This document shows, one piece after another, positions 9,961 to 18,047 of a stretch of DNA of 64,000 bases. Numbering within the stretch: position 1 is the stretch's first letter; the number at the start of each line of letters is the position of its first letter. The notes beneath the pieces were generated by a model. It saw nothing but the letters and a program-made list of their open reading frames with translations. It was not told the DNA's origin and searched no databases. The DNA lies in NCBI RefSeq assembly GCF_020667845.1, contig NZ_JAFMPQ010000021.1:30382-94381 (forward strand), in the 5' to 3' direction. This DNA comes from Cognatishimia sp. F0-27. GTDB lineage: Bacteria; Pseudomonadota; Alphaproteobacteria; Rhodobacterales; Rhodobacteraceae. The position numbers and the translations under genes were made by a program.

Positions 9961-10844
9961 CGCCGGCTCCCTCCGTCCTTGCGCTTTGCCTCGGTGGGAT
10001 GCGTCGCGAGCCAGTCCTCCTCCGGAATGTCCGGAAAGCCCTGAAACTGCAAAACATTGTCAAATTTCTCGCGGCACGTTGTGAAGCGTTTGTCACAACC
10101 CGCGGTCAACCGAACAATGTCGCCGGGTAACGGGACAAGCCGGAGCGGTTCCCAAACCTCGATCACGCGTGCACCTGTGGGCCCCGCCCGGTCATGCTTG
10201 ATCGCGGCAGAGAGCCCAGCAGCATTCCCGCTCATGACCTCGATCCGCCCGCGTTCGAACCATCCCGCGCCAAAACCCTCCAACGGGCCCGGATCGAACA
10301 CACGCCCGTCAACTTGCGACACAAGTTCGGCCTCGTGACGAAAACCCGAAGTCTCCAAATCAAAGCCGCAATTCCGATCACCGAGCACGGCGCTACAAGG
10401 CTTCTGAAACACGCGGCCCACGGGCCGGTTCAGCTTCTCGGTTAGCCCGCGCAGTTCAGCATTGAAAGCCCCGGCCCCCCGGCGGATCTCGCCGATCGTG
10501 CCGCGAAACAGGATCTTGCGTGCTCCGACATTCTGCCAGTTCACCAGCCAGGCGACGACGTCGGCGCCATCGAAGCGGCCAGCAGCAATGTCATCCTCCC
10601 GGATCGCGGCATCGCTGAGCGCGCCCATGGCCTCGCTGTTGTCCACCGACAGCCCGGTCGCTTGCTGCAAGGCCTTTGCCGTCATGCCTGTTTCCGCCCG
10701 AAAGACGATCCCGTCGAATGCCAGATCACAATCATGATCGGTGAATCCAAACCGCACCCCATCGCGGCGCGTGACCGACCAGCAGCGTGCCACCGTCCCG
10801 GTTCCGCTTTCCAGATGGGCGTGAAGCGCCTCTGCACCAACCAT
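9957..10844 (-). CDS. GTA tail hub protein (g13, DUF2163/TIGR02218 family)
   Basis: This 295-residue protein corresponds to gp13, the hub at the tail end in the R. capsulatus particle. Family-type stretches are VTRRDGVRFGFTDHDCDLAF near the start and PGDIVRLTAGCDKRFTTC near the end. Several cysteines (PCSAVLGDRNCGF, TCREKFDNV) are typical of the family, which in R. capsulatus carries an iron-sulfur cluster. It overlaps g12 at 10844 and g14 at 9957-9960. Intact and normal in length. Confidence 0.93.
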   Translation of the reverse strand: MVGAEALHAHLESGTGTVARCWSVTRRDGVRFGFTDHDCDLAFDGIVFRAETGMTAKALQQATGLSVDNSEAMGALSDAAIREDDIAAGRFDGADVVAWLVNWQNVGARKILFRGTIGEIRRGAGAFNAELRGLTEKLNRPVGRVFQKPCSAVLGDRNCGFDLETSGFRHEAELVSQVDGRVFDPGPLEGFGAGWFERGRIEVMSGNAAGLSAAIKHDRAGPTGARVIEVWEPLRLVPLPGDIVRLTAGCDKRFTTCREKFDNVLQFQGFPDIPEEDWLATHPTEAKRKDGGSRR

Positions 10845-11476
10845 CAGACCCGCACCTCCAGAACCGGAACATCAGGCACCTGCCCTCCATTGAACGTGGC
10901 AACCGAAACCGTGATCCGGTCGGTGTCAAACCGCACAGGCACGTCAAATTCGAAACCGGCTGTGACGATGGCACCCGCTTCCGGCGCGGAGACAAAACCG
11001 ACGACGCCGCTGGTCGTATCGACATTGAAATTGACATCATGGGTTTGCGTCACGCCGTCCACGGCAACTATCACCCGGCCCGCCACCGGTTTGGCGATAG
11101 TGCGCGTGTAGCTGCCCTCTCCGGACGCGTAGGTCTTCGACAACGCGAAATGCGTGGCAACCCCATCTCCGATGCCGATTTCTTGGTCGAGCGGTCCAAT
11201 CTCCTGCGAGGGCGCACAGGACTTGTAGTCGGCCCAGTCTTTCCAGCGAAACCCATGCAGCTGTGCCCGGCGGGCTTCGAAAAACGCGATGACCGCCGCC
11301 ACATCGTCGAGCGAACGCAACCCCAGCCCCGCGTCATAGCGGCGACGGGAATGCGACCATGGCGTGTTGCGCTCCTCATATCCGCTTGTCAGCTCGACCA
11401 CATCCGTCCGCCGTTCCGGCCCGCCCAGCGCGCCAAAACTCAGATCAGTGGGAAATCTCACTTCGTGGAACGCCAT
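10844..11476 (-). CDS. GTA distal tail protein (g12, DUF2460/TIGR02217 family)
   Basis: This 210-residue protein forms the distal tail ring that joins the tube to the hub. It starts MAFHEVRFPTDLSFGALGGP and has the family stretch DAGLGLRSLDDVAAVIAFFE. The C-terminal beta-rich half includes GVVGFVSAPEAGAIVTAGFE and FDVPVRFDTDRI. Its stop overlaps the start of g13. A 35-bp gap separates it from g11. Confidence 0.94.
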   Translation of the reverse strand: MAFHEVRFPTDLSFGALGGPERRTDVVELTSGYEERNTPWSHSRRRYDAGLGLRSLDDVAAVIAFFEARRAQLHGFRWKDWADYKSCAPSQEIGPLDQEIGIGDGVATHFALSKTYASGEGSYTRTIAKPVAGRVIVAVDGVTQTHDVNFNVDTTSGVVGFVSAPEAGAIVTAGFEFDVPVRFDTDRITVSVATFNGGQVPDVPVLEVRV

Positions 11477-11511
11477 GGCGCTATCCTCCTCGTATTCCGA
11501 AAAACCGGGCC

Positions 11512-12177
11512 TTACCGGTTGCGACTTCCAATGCTGAGTGCACGGCTCATCTGCGCCGCGATCTGGCTCTGCGAGCGCTCAAAGCTGCGCGCATCAGGTG
11601 TCTGAATATTCATGACAATGGAGACGCCAGAGCCGCTGCCGCCTTGAGCCCGGACACCAAGCTTGCCATCCGCTCCGCGGGTCAAAGGCATGATCGCCTC
11701 CGGTCCCGCCTCGCCCATCAGCCCAGTGCCGCCCCGCATCGGGAACGTGACCGGCCCGGTCACAACGCCGCCATTGGCAAAGGGCATCACCCGCCCCTGG
11801 CTGAACGAGCCGCCATCCGCAAACGGCGAAAGGCCGCCGAACACAGAGCCGATACTCCCGGCAATCAGCCCTCCAACGTGGTCGGTCACGGGTTTGACGG
11901 CGGCGCGATAGGCCGCGTTGATCATCGATTTGGCAACCTCGCCCAGCGCGTCCGAAAGCTTCATGCCGTCCAGCACAACACCGTCGATAGCGCGCCCGAG
12001 GCCCGACGACAGCGTGGTCTGCAATCGTGCAGCCCCCTGCCCGGCCGCGGAAAAACTCTGATGGATGCGCTTGAGTTCCGCGTCGAACTGCGCCGCCATG
12101 CCAACGGCGCCCCCCATCGCCGTTTCCAGCGCTTCGATCTGCACTTCGAGATCGTCAATTCCGTCGAGATCACTCAT
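11512..12177 (-). CDS. GTA tail tape measure protein (g11)
   Basis: This 221-residue protein is short for a tape measure, which fits the short (about 50 nm) GTA tail. The N-terminal part is helical (MSDLDGIDDLEVQIEALETA). The C-terminal part is Gly-rich with ADGGSFSQGRVMPFANGG and MRGGTGLMGEAGPEAIMPLT, the usual tape-measure signature. Its start overlaps the stop of g10.1 (12174-12177). Confidence 0.93.
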   Translation of the reverse strand: MSDLDGIDDLEVQIEALETAMGGAVGMAAQFDAELKRIHQSFSAAGQGAARLQTTLSSGLGRAIDGVVLDGMKLSDALGEVAKSMINAAYRAAVKPVTDHVGGLIAGSIGSVFGGLSPFADGGSFSQGRVMPFANGGVVTGPVTFPMRGGTGLMGEAGPEAIMPLTRGADGKLGVRAQGGSGSGVSIVMNIQTPDARSFERSQSQIAAQMSRALSIGSRNR

Positions 12178-12377
12178 GGATCTGCTCCTTCACATGTGTC
12201 TGGAAAGGCCGCCATCAGCGCGTCAAGCCGGCTGCGCGCCATTGGGGCCGCGCCGCTGTCCTGACCGAGCATCAACTGCAATTCCGCGGGCGTCAGAGCC
12301 CAGAATTCCGCCGGGCGCAGACCGAGGCCGCGGAGCCCCGCGCGCATCAGAACCGGCCAGTCAAACCCCTGCGCCAT
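12174..12377 (-). CDS. GTA tail assembly chaperone-like protein (g10.1)
   Basis: This 67-residue protein (start MAQGFDWPVLMRAGLRGLGL) carries LRPAEFWALTPAELQLMLG, the TIGR02216/DUF2376-type signature of small phage tail assembly chaperones. Such proteins follow the tail-chaperone gene and precede the tape measure. It overlaps g10 by 17 bp and g11 by 4 bp. The overlap with g10 places it in a different frame, which recalls the programmed frameshift pairs of lambda-like tails. Confidence 0.9.
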   Translation of the reverse strand: MAQGFDWPVLMRAGLRGLGLRPAEFWALTPAELQLMLGQDSGAAPMARSRLDALMAAFPDTCEGADP

Positions 12378-12696
12378 CTGTCACCTCCGGCAGCATGAAC
12401 GCCCGTGCGATCAACTCCGCCGCCGCTTTTGCGGCGGTCAGCGGGCCACCCTCGATCTCTGCCGAAAGCAGGTCCTTCGCCGTGCCCTGCCAGCCACCGC
12501 CCCGCAGACCCGCCACGATCAGCGCCAGCACATCCCGGGTGGTAAATCCACCGGTTTCGAACCGCTGGACGAGATCGACAAGCGAGCCACTCTCAAGCTG
12601 CGCTTCCAGTTCCGCCAGCGCGCCGAGCGTGAGCCGCATGCGATGCGGCTCGCCGTCGAGCACAAGCGCCACCTCTCCCCGCCACGGATTGGTCAT
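12361..12696 (-). CDS. GTA tail assembly protein (g10, Phage_TAC-like)
   Basis: This 111-residue protein starts MTNPWRGEVALVLDGEPHRM and continues with RLTLGALAELEAQLESGSLV, the standard pattern of the GTA gp10 / phage tail-chaperone family. The C-terminus runs past the g10.1 start. Its own ATG overlaps the g9 stop at 12696-12699. Probably used during tail assembly rather than present in the particle. Confidence 0.92.
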   Translation of the reverse strand: MTNPWRGEVALVLDGEPHRMRLTLGALAELEAQLESGSLVDLVQRFETGGFTTRDVLALIVAGLRGGGWQGTAKDLLSAEIEGGPLTAAKAAAELIARAFMLPEVTDGAGV

Positions 12697-13118
12697 CAGC
12701 TTGCCGGGGCCGCGGTGAATTGCAGCGGTCCGGCACTTGCCAGAGCAATCTCATAGGTCGCCTCGCCATTATGCGAACCCGCGTATTCGATCGAGCTGAC
12801 CTGAAATGCGCCCTCGATGGTGCCGAAATCGGGCACAATCACCTGGAAACCGGGCGTGTCGCCGTCAAAGAAGATCTGCCGCGCCCGCTCGTCGGTGCTG
12901 CTGTCCTTGAACACGCCCGAGCCAGAGATATTCGCGGATTTGACGCCTGCGCCAACCAGCAACTCGCGCCAGCCGCCGTGGCTTTCAAGCGAGGTCACAT
13001 CGACCTGTTCGGCATTGAAGCTCACCCGCGTCGCCCGCAGGCCCGCCATGGTTTCGAACTGGCCAGTGCCATCGAGGTCGACCTTGATCAGAAGATCCTT
13101 GCCATTCTGTGCAGTCAT
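12696..13118 (-). CDS. GTA major tail (tube) protein (g9)
   Basis: This 140-residue protein matches the TP901-1-type major tail family: MTAQNGKDLLIKVDLDGTGQ at the start, then FNAEQVDVTSLESHGGWREL and GSGVFKDSSTDERARQIFF. It builds the hexameric tail tube. ATG at 13118 is preceded by GGAGAAAGACC, a fair Shine-Dalgarno sequence; the frame is open further upstream but that is overlap with the g8 region. The stop overlaps the g10 start. Confidence 0.94.
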   Translation of the reverse strand: MTAQNGKDLLIKVDLDGTGQFETMAGLRATRVSFNAEQVDVTSLESHGGWRELLVGAGVKSANISGSGVFKDSSTDERARQIFFDGDTPGFQVIVPDFGTIEGAFQVSSIEYAGSHNGEATYEIALASAGPLQFTAAPAS

Positions 13119-13144
13119 GGTCTTTCTCCGTTTTCCTAGGTGTT

Positions 13145-13552
13145 TCAGATGTCGTCGATGCGCGCGCGAAAGGTGAGATCGATCCGCCGGGCGCCATTTG
13201 CTGCGCGCCGCGCCCGCGCCTTCCGAAACCACAACCCCACAAGACGGCCGCGCCCCAGGGTCAGGTCGGCGTGATCCAGCGCGTCGCTGACTGCCCCCGC
13301 CGCGGCCTTGACCGCCTTGAAACTCGCCGTTTCGGTCACCACCGAGACGGTGAAATCATGCCAGGAGCCATCCCCGGCAACTTCGCCCGCATCGCGGACC
13401 GTCTCCGGCCCAAGCGCGATATAAATCGTCGGCATACGGCCTGTCGGCAGCGCGTCGAATATGTTGGTGCCCACGAGATCGGTTACGGCCGCATCAGCCA
13501 GCAGACGCTCGAACACGGCAGTCTGGAGCGGCGCGGAAAGAGCATAGCTCAT
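13145..13552 (-). CDS. GTA tail terminator protein (g8, DUF3168 family)
   Basis: This 135-residue protein (MSYALSAPLQTAVFERLLAD) has the DUF3168 signature around LVGTNIFDALPTGRMPTIYI and HDFTVSVVTETASFKAVKAA. In the R. capsulatus particle gp8 is the tail terminator between head connector and tube. Its start overlaps the stop of g7. A 26-bp gap precedes g9. Confidence 0.92.
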   Translation of the reverse strand: MSYALSAPLQTAVFERLLADAAVTDLVGTNIFDALPTGRMPTIYIALGPETVRDAGEVAGDGSWHDFTVSVVTETASFKAVKAAAGAVSDALDHADLTLGRGRLVGLWFRKARARRAANGARRIDLTFRARIDDI

Positions 13553-13887
13553 GCGAACATCTCCTCTTCACACTGGCATTGCAGGTAGAGGCCGGTCGGC
13601 TCATGCTCTGTCACCGCTTCAATGCGGAAATACCGGCTTCCCATGCGGAACCGCTGTCCGGGTTCGGGACGGTTGGTCTGGCCGACCGGGGCCGCACGGA
13701 CGGTGATGCGAAATCCGGTCACGGACAGGGCACCATCGGTCGCGTTTGCATAGCGCCCGGATCGCGGCTTCACCTGTGCCCACAACTCCCCAAGCTGCGA
13801 CCACGTCTCTTCGAAACCGCCGGCGCCATCGGAACTGCGCAAACGGGTTTCCAGCGCCAGACGCCGGTTGAGAACCACCCGCGTCAT
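13549..13887 (-). CDS. GTA head-tail stopper / head closure protein (g7)
   Basis: This 112-residue protein (MTRVVLNRRLALETRLRSSD) is a phage head closure protein with GFEETWSQLGELWAQVKPRS and the core FRITVRAAPVGQTNRPEPG. The ATG at 13887 overlaps the g6 stop (TGA 13884-13886 on the minus strand). Its own stop overlaps g8. Length is normal. Confidence 0.92.
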   Translation of the reverse strand: MTRVVLNRRLALETRLRSSDGAGGFEETWSQLGELWAQVKPRSGRYANATDGALSVTGFRITVRAAPVGQTNRPEPGQRFRMGSRYFRIEAVTEHEPTGLYLQCQCEEEMFA

Positions 13888-14477
13888 GACGTCATCCCGA
13901 GCCGCACCGGACGATAGCGCGCGATCAGGCTGGTGACGCCAAATGGCATGCATCCCTGGCTCAGCGCGGTCTCGTCACGATATTCGTAGTAATGTGCCGC
14001 AAGCATCAGAACCGCCTGAGCAAGGTCCGACGGCAGTTCCTGAAAGTCCTGGGCATAGCCCGCCTCGAACCGCACTTCCGCAGACCCGAGCTCCGGCACC
14101 GGCGGCAGGAACGACCCGGTTGGCACCAGCCGGGGCGACTGGGCATCGACACGCAGCGCAAAACCGGACGGGTCGACATTCTGGGCGGCACCAAACTTGT
14201 CGATGAGCGTAATCCCGGTGATGCCCGTGACCGGCGCAATGGGCAGCACCATGCCGCTTGCGTCCCGCCATTGCGTCAGCGTCAGCAGGAACGCCCGTCG
14301 GATCAGGGATTTGCTGGTGCGCGCTTCAATCGCGGCGAGAGCTGCGCGCAGGAAAGAGCTCAGGACGGCATCCTGAACATCGTCCTCGGCAAACCCCGTG
14401 CCAAGACGAAGATGGGTGCGTAATTGGACGACCGGGAGCACCACATCGGGCACTTGCGTTTCTTCAACGAGGATCAT
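13884..14477 (-). CDS. GTA head-tail adaptor (g6, phiE125 gp8-like)
   Basis: This 197-residue protein (MILVEETQVPDVVLPVVQLR) belongs to the phage connector family; it has THLRLGTGFAEDDVQDAVLS and AQAVLMLAAHYYEYRDETAL, the latter being the usual signature near the end. ATG at 14477 is preceded by GGAGTAAGAAC. The frame continues upstream but that part lies in the 180-bp gap after the capsid gene and looks noncoding. Confidence 0.93.
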   Translation of the reverse strand: MILVEETQVPDVVLPVVQLRTHLRLGTGFAEDDVQDAVLSSFLRAALAAIEARTSKSLIRRAFLLTLTQWRDASGMVLPIAPVTGITGITLIDKFGAAQNVDPSGFALRVDAQSPRLVPTGSFLPPVPELGSAEVRFEAGYAQDFQELPSDLAQAVLMLAAHYYEYRDETALSQGCMPFGVTSLIARYRPVRLGMTS

Positions 14478-14610
14478 GTTCTTACTCCGAATTCCTACCC
14501 AAAGCGTTCCGTCTCGGGCAAAGGTGGGCGCGCGCTTGTCCCGTCGCTGTAGCGGAGGGGTGAGTGCTGGCCGACGGGCCAAATCTGTCCCTCACGAAAA
14601 GCGCGCGCCC

Positions 14611-14646
14611 CGATGGGATGGCACCCGCGAGGGCGCCACCCGATCG
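14611..14646 (-). promoter_or_regulatory. long RNA hairpin just after the capsid gene
   Basis: CGATGGGATGGC (14611-14622) pairs with GCCACCCGATCG (14635-14646) with two mismatches, and CCC/GGG (14624-14626 with 14631-14633) closes a GCGA/TCGC loop. In the transcript it starts 11 bp past the g5 stop. There is no T tract, so a simple terminator is unlikely. It may stabilise the 3' end of the capsid message or lower read-through to the tail genes. Confidence 0.55.
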
Positions 14647-14657
14647 TTTCAGGTCGG

Positions 14658-15839
14658 TCAGACCGCGCAGCGCAGCAGCTTGATGGCCGCAAAATCGCTC
14701 ACGTCACCGCCCACGCGCTTGGTGGCATAGAACAGCACGTTCGGCTTGGCGCTGAACGGGTCGCGCAGCACCCGCAGGTCCGGACGCTCGGCGATGGTGT
14801 AGCCGGCGCGGAAGTCGCCAAAGGCAACCGGGAAGGTGTCCGCCGCGATGTCGGGCATGTCCTCTGCGATCACCACCGGATACCCGAGCAGCCGTGCAGG
14901 CTCCGCCGCGGCAAACCCGTCAGACCAAAGATGGCGACCATCGGCGTCCTTGAGGCGGCGAAGCGCGCCCGCGGTGCGCGAGTTCATCACGAAACTCGCG
15001 TTCTGGCGGTATTGCGCGTCAAGCGAATAGACCAGCGTCATCAGCTCATCGCCATTGCCGATATCATCGGCCACGCCGGTGGAGACATAACCGAGATTGC
15101 CCCAGCTCCAGACCTGGTTCTCGACCATCGGCTTGTTGAGAAAGCCCGTCGGCTTGTCATTGCCATCGCCGGAGACAAACGCCATGGCCTCAGCGCGGGC
15201 GAACTTGTCGGCAATGCGACCGGCGAGCCAGCCTTCGACGTCGAATGCGCTGTCGTCGAGCAGGCGCTGGGACACCTTCGGCATCGCATTCAACTCAAAG
15301 AGCGGAATGGAAATGCGGTCGAGCGTCGGCGTGCCGGATTCGGCGGTGGGCGAGCTTTCATTGGCCCAGCCGGCGCCGGTGTCGTTCTGATCGACCAGCA
15401 CATCGAAGCTGCCGGCTTCGACGTTGACCACGGTTGCAATGGAGCGGATCGTGGCGGTCGAGTCGAGCGTCGACTTGATGTATTCGGCTGTCTGCGGATC
15501 GACCAGATAGCCACCGTCGGAATTCACCGCCGTGGACATGGCCTTGCCTTCCAGCTCCAGGCCGCGCAGCGCGTCGTCATCGCCGTTGCGCAGGTAGGCG
15601 TCAAACGCCTTCTGATGGGGTGCGTCAACCTCGGCATGGGTCGAAAGCGCAGGGCGGCCCGCGAGGGCGGTCTTGTGATCAAGCATGGTCAGTCGCTCTT
15701 CCTGTTTTGAAAGCTTATCTTGAAGGTCGGCCTGCAAGGCCTTGAAATCCCCGATCAGTCCCGCCATCGCGGCACTCACTCGGGTGGCCGGAGACACGTC
15801 TTCCCCGGCCCGAGACTTGATCTCGGCATCGTTCATCAT
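14658..15839 (-). CDS. GTA major capsid protein (g5, HK97 fold)
   Basis: This 393-residue protein is the HK97-type capsid precursor. The N-terminal about 110 residues form a helical delta domain (LIGDFKALQADLQDKLSKQE) removed by the g4 protease during maturation. The capsid fold follows with NSDGGYLVDPQTAEYIKS and ANESSPTAESGTPTLDRISI, and ends with DPFSAKPNVLFYATKRVGGD. Two ATGs (15839, 15836) are adjacent; the first is used here. It is flanked by gaps on both sides, unlike the overlapping tail genes. Confidence 0.96.
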   Translation of the reverse strand: MMNDAEIKSRAGEDVSPATRVSAAMAGLIGDFKALQADLQDKLSKQEERLTMLDHKTALAGRPALSTHAEVDAPHQKAFDAYLRNGDDDALRGLELEGKAMSTAVNSDGGYLVDPQTAEYIKSTLDSTATIRSIATVVNVEAGSFDVLVDQNDTGAGWANESSPTAESGTPTLDRISIPLFELNAMPKVSQRLLDDSAFDVEGWLAGRIADKFARAEAMAFVSGDGNDKPTGFLNKPMVENQVWSWGNLGYVSTGVADDIGNGDELMTLVYSLDAQYRQNASFVMNSRTAGALRRLKDADGRHLWSDGFAAAEPARLLGYPVVIAEDMPDIAADTFPVAFGDFRAGYTIAERPDLRVLRDPFSAKPNVLFYATKRVGGDVSDFAAIKLLRCAV

Positions 15840-15868
15840 CGATGGTCCTTGAGTTTGAGTGGCGCGCG

Positions 15869-16411
15869 TCAGCCGCCCGCCAGGTTATGACGCGCGTCCT
15901 CAAGGACTTGCGCCAACTCGCACAGAGGATCGGCCGCAGGCTCTTCACCCTTCGCCGACACCCGTGCACTGGGAAGCATCGGGAAGGTCACAAGCGACAC
16001 CTCCCAAAGCTCCAGTTCCGCCAAGAGCCGCTGGCCCTTGTCATTCTTCGTGGCCTTCACCGTCCGGTAACCGATGGAAAGCCCATCGATCGCGCCCGCC
16101 TCGATCAGGGCAGCGGCCTCGCGGCCCCGCGCCACGCTTTCGAGAAGCCGGCCCTTCACATAGAGGCCACGCTCATCCTCGCGCACCTCGTCCCAGATGC
16201 CGATCGGTTGGGCCGGGTCGTGCTGCCAGAGCATCTTGACCGCACGACCATCGGCGATCAGCGCCTTGAGCGAGCGCGCATAGGCGCCCGGTGCCACCAC
16301 GTCGCCACCCTGATCGCAGGCGCCGAAAAGGCTGGCATAGCCTTCGATCCGCGTGCCCTCGACAACCGTCACGTCGCTGTCGAACCGGCAAAATTTGTGT
16401 TCCAGGTCCAT
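15869..16411 (-). CDS. GTA prohead protease (g4)
   Basis: This 180-residue protein is the HK97-family maturation protease. The putative catalytic residues are His64 (MLWQHDPAQPIG), Ser112 (DGLSIGYRTV) and Glu137 (ELWEVSLVTFPM), close to the HK97 positions H65, S114 and E141. ATG at 16411 (MDLEHKFCRFDSD) is preceded by GAAGGAAGAGGCC. It cleaves the capsid precursor encoded next. Confidence 0.95.
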   Translation of the reverse strand: MDLEHKFCRFDSDVTVVEGTRIEGYASLFGACDQGGDVVAPGAYARSLKALIADGRAVKMLWQHDPAQPIGIWDEVREDERGLYVKGRLLESVARGREAAALIEAGAIDGLSIGYRTVKATKNDKGQRLLAELELWEVSLVTFPMLPSARVSAKGEEPAADPLCELAQVLEDARHNLAGG

Positions 16412-16499
16412 GGCCTCTTCCTTCGTGTTGATCTTTCCCGGCCGCGCGCGATGCCGCGCCCGTCCATTCACCCGCCGCGCCGCCGTCCCGGCGACCGGC

Positions 16500-16733
16500 T
16501 CAAGGCAAGGGCACCGCGCCCATGATGCTCTGGAAGGCCTGCGCAAGGATGACGCCCGCCACCCCGTAAAGCGTCAGCCACAACCGCCGCTCGAGCCGTT
16601 CCACCAGCATTTCCAGCCGCTCGAAACGCTCGTGAAGCGCCTCGATCTGAAGCTTGCTGACCCGCTCATGTGCTTCCAGCTTCAGCGCGGGCGCACAGGC
16701 AAAGGCCTCCGTCAATCGGCGTGGACTATTCAC
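16500..16733 (-). CDS. GTA-associated small coiled-coil/membrane protein (g3.5)
   Basis: This 77-residue protein starts at GTG 16733, overlapping the g3 stop (16726) by 8 bp. The middle is a coiled coil (LQIEALHERFERLEMLVERL) and the C-terminal third is one hydrophobic segment (LWLTLYGVAGVILAQAF). A small gene sits at this spot in R. capsulatus-type GTA clusters. The protein could anchor something to the membrane during head assembly; the function is not known. An 88-bp gap follows before g4. Confidence 0.75.
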   Translation of the reverse strand: MNSPRRLTEAFACAPALKLEAHERVSKLQIEALHERFERLEMLVERLERRLWLTLYGVAGVILAQAFQSIMGAVPLP

Positions 16734-17916
16734 CGTCCTGCACCTCCAGGGCGGGCAGGCCCAGCATCTGCCGCTTTTCGGCCTGCGTGAGGAAATCCGC
16801 GCCCGCAACCCGGGCCCATTGCTGGTCACGCTCGGAGGCGAGGGCCGGGATCTTGTCGAGATCCGGCGACAATGCGACGGTCTCGCCGGTATAGCCCGCA
16901 AGCCACCGCCCAACCGCTGCACAGACCTTGCTGGCCAGGGGCAAAACCGTGAGCCGGTAAAACGCCCGGTGCGCCTCGGCATAATTGGCATAGGTCGCCT
17001 CGCCCGTGATCCCGAGCAGCATCGGCGGCACCCCGAAGGCCACCGCGATCTCCCGCGCCGCCGCTTCCTTGGTCTGCTGGAACTCCATGTCCGAGGGCGA
17101 GAAGCCCATCGGCTTCCAGTCGAGCCCGCCTTCGAGCAACATCGGCCGGCCCGCATTGCGCGCGCCCTGGTGCTGCGACGCCATTTCCGCGACGAGGCGG
17201 TCATATTGCTCCGGGCTCAGATTGCCCTGCCCCTCGACCCCTTTCCAGACGATCGAGCCTGACGGGCGCGCCGCATTGTCGAGCAACCCCTTGGACCAAT
17301 GCGAGGCGCTGTTATGCACGTCCACCGCCTGCGCGGCCGCCTGCAAGGGCGACAGCCCGTAATGGTCGTCCTGCGGATGAAACGCGCGGATGTGACAGAT
17401 CGGAGACACCGGGCCCGTCACGGCAAAGCGGTGCTTCTTGCCACCCACCGCGTATTCATACGCCACCGGCCAGCCATCCGCGCCGGGCACAACCCGCATG
17501 CGGTCCGACCGCAAAACATGCAGCTCGAAAGGCACACCGGCCTCGCCCGCAACCGCTTCAAGATAGCCGTCCCCGGACAGAAGCATCTGCCCGATCAGCG
17601 CCTCGAAAAGCTCCGCCCGGCCCTGGCCCGGGTTGGGCGCGGTGAGCAGCGACAGCAGCGGATGCTCGCTGTAGCGCGTGGTGCTGTCCTGAAGCACGAT
17701 CGGCAGCGCCGCCGCGGATTCGGCAATCAGCTTGACCGCCCGAAACCCCACCGGATTGCCGGTAAATGCCTGCTTGGTCAGCGTCACCGTATCGCGCGGA
17801 GACCACGCCACGCGGCCTGCGGACATATGCGCGATCACCGGTCCCGTGGCCGACGCCTTGGCCTCGGGAGCGCTCGCGCCTTCCGTCTCGGTCCGCCGCA
17901 GAAAATCGAAAACCAT
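16726..17916 (-). CDS. GTA portal protein (g3, HK97 family)
   Basis: This 396-residue protein (MVFDFLRRTETEGASAPEAK) forms the dodecameric portal through which DNA is packaged. Family stretches include AVKLIAESAAALPIVLQDST, FHPQDDHYGLSPLQAAAQAV and AFGVPPMLLGITGEATYANY. The length is standard. It ends with TAG at 16726 and overlaps the GTG start of g3.5. It is separated from g2 by a 131-bp gap that holds a GC hairpin. Confidence 0.95.
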   Translation of the reverse strand: MVFDFLRRTETEGASAPEAKASATGPVIAHMSAGRVAWSPRDTVTLTKQAFTGNPVGFRAVKLIAESAAALPIVLQDSTTRYSEHPLLSLLTAPNPGQGRAELFEALIGQMLLSGDGYLEAVAGEAGVPFELHVLRSDRMRVVPGADGWPVAYEYAVGGKKHRFAVTGPVSPICHIRAFHPQDDHYGLSPLQAAAQAVDVHNSASHWSKGLLDNAARPSGSIVWKGVEGQGNLSPEQYDRLVAEMASQHQGARNAGRPMLLEGGLDWKPMGFSPSDMEFQQTKEAAAREIAVAFGVPPMLLGITGEATYANYAEAHRAFYRLTVLPLASKVCAAVGRWLAGYTGETVALSPDLDKIPALASERDQQWARVAGADFLTQAEKRQMLGLPALEVQDGE

Positions 17917-17991
17917 CGCGCATGCTCCTATCTGCCCGTCCGGTGTTGCCGCTTCGCCGGCCCGTCCGGGATCTGTCTGTGTTCAGGATTG

Positions 17992-18008
17992 TGAGGGGCT
18001 GCCCCTCA
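17992..18008. repeat. GC hairpin of the intergenic repeat family, between terminase and portal genes
   Basis: TGAGGGGC (17992-17999), a single T, then GCCCCTCA (18001-18008) form a perfect 8-bp inverted repeat. The hairpin matches copy 3 (36147), which also has TATAAT-like sequence next to it; here ATCTATAATTGAGG follows at 18020-18034. The GGGATATTT part of the family is absent, so it is a partial copy or a look-alike. It lies in the GTA transcript after g2. Confidence 0.55.
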
Positions 18009-18047
18009 TCCGTGAAAACAATCTATAATTGAGGTATTAACGTCGCT

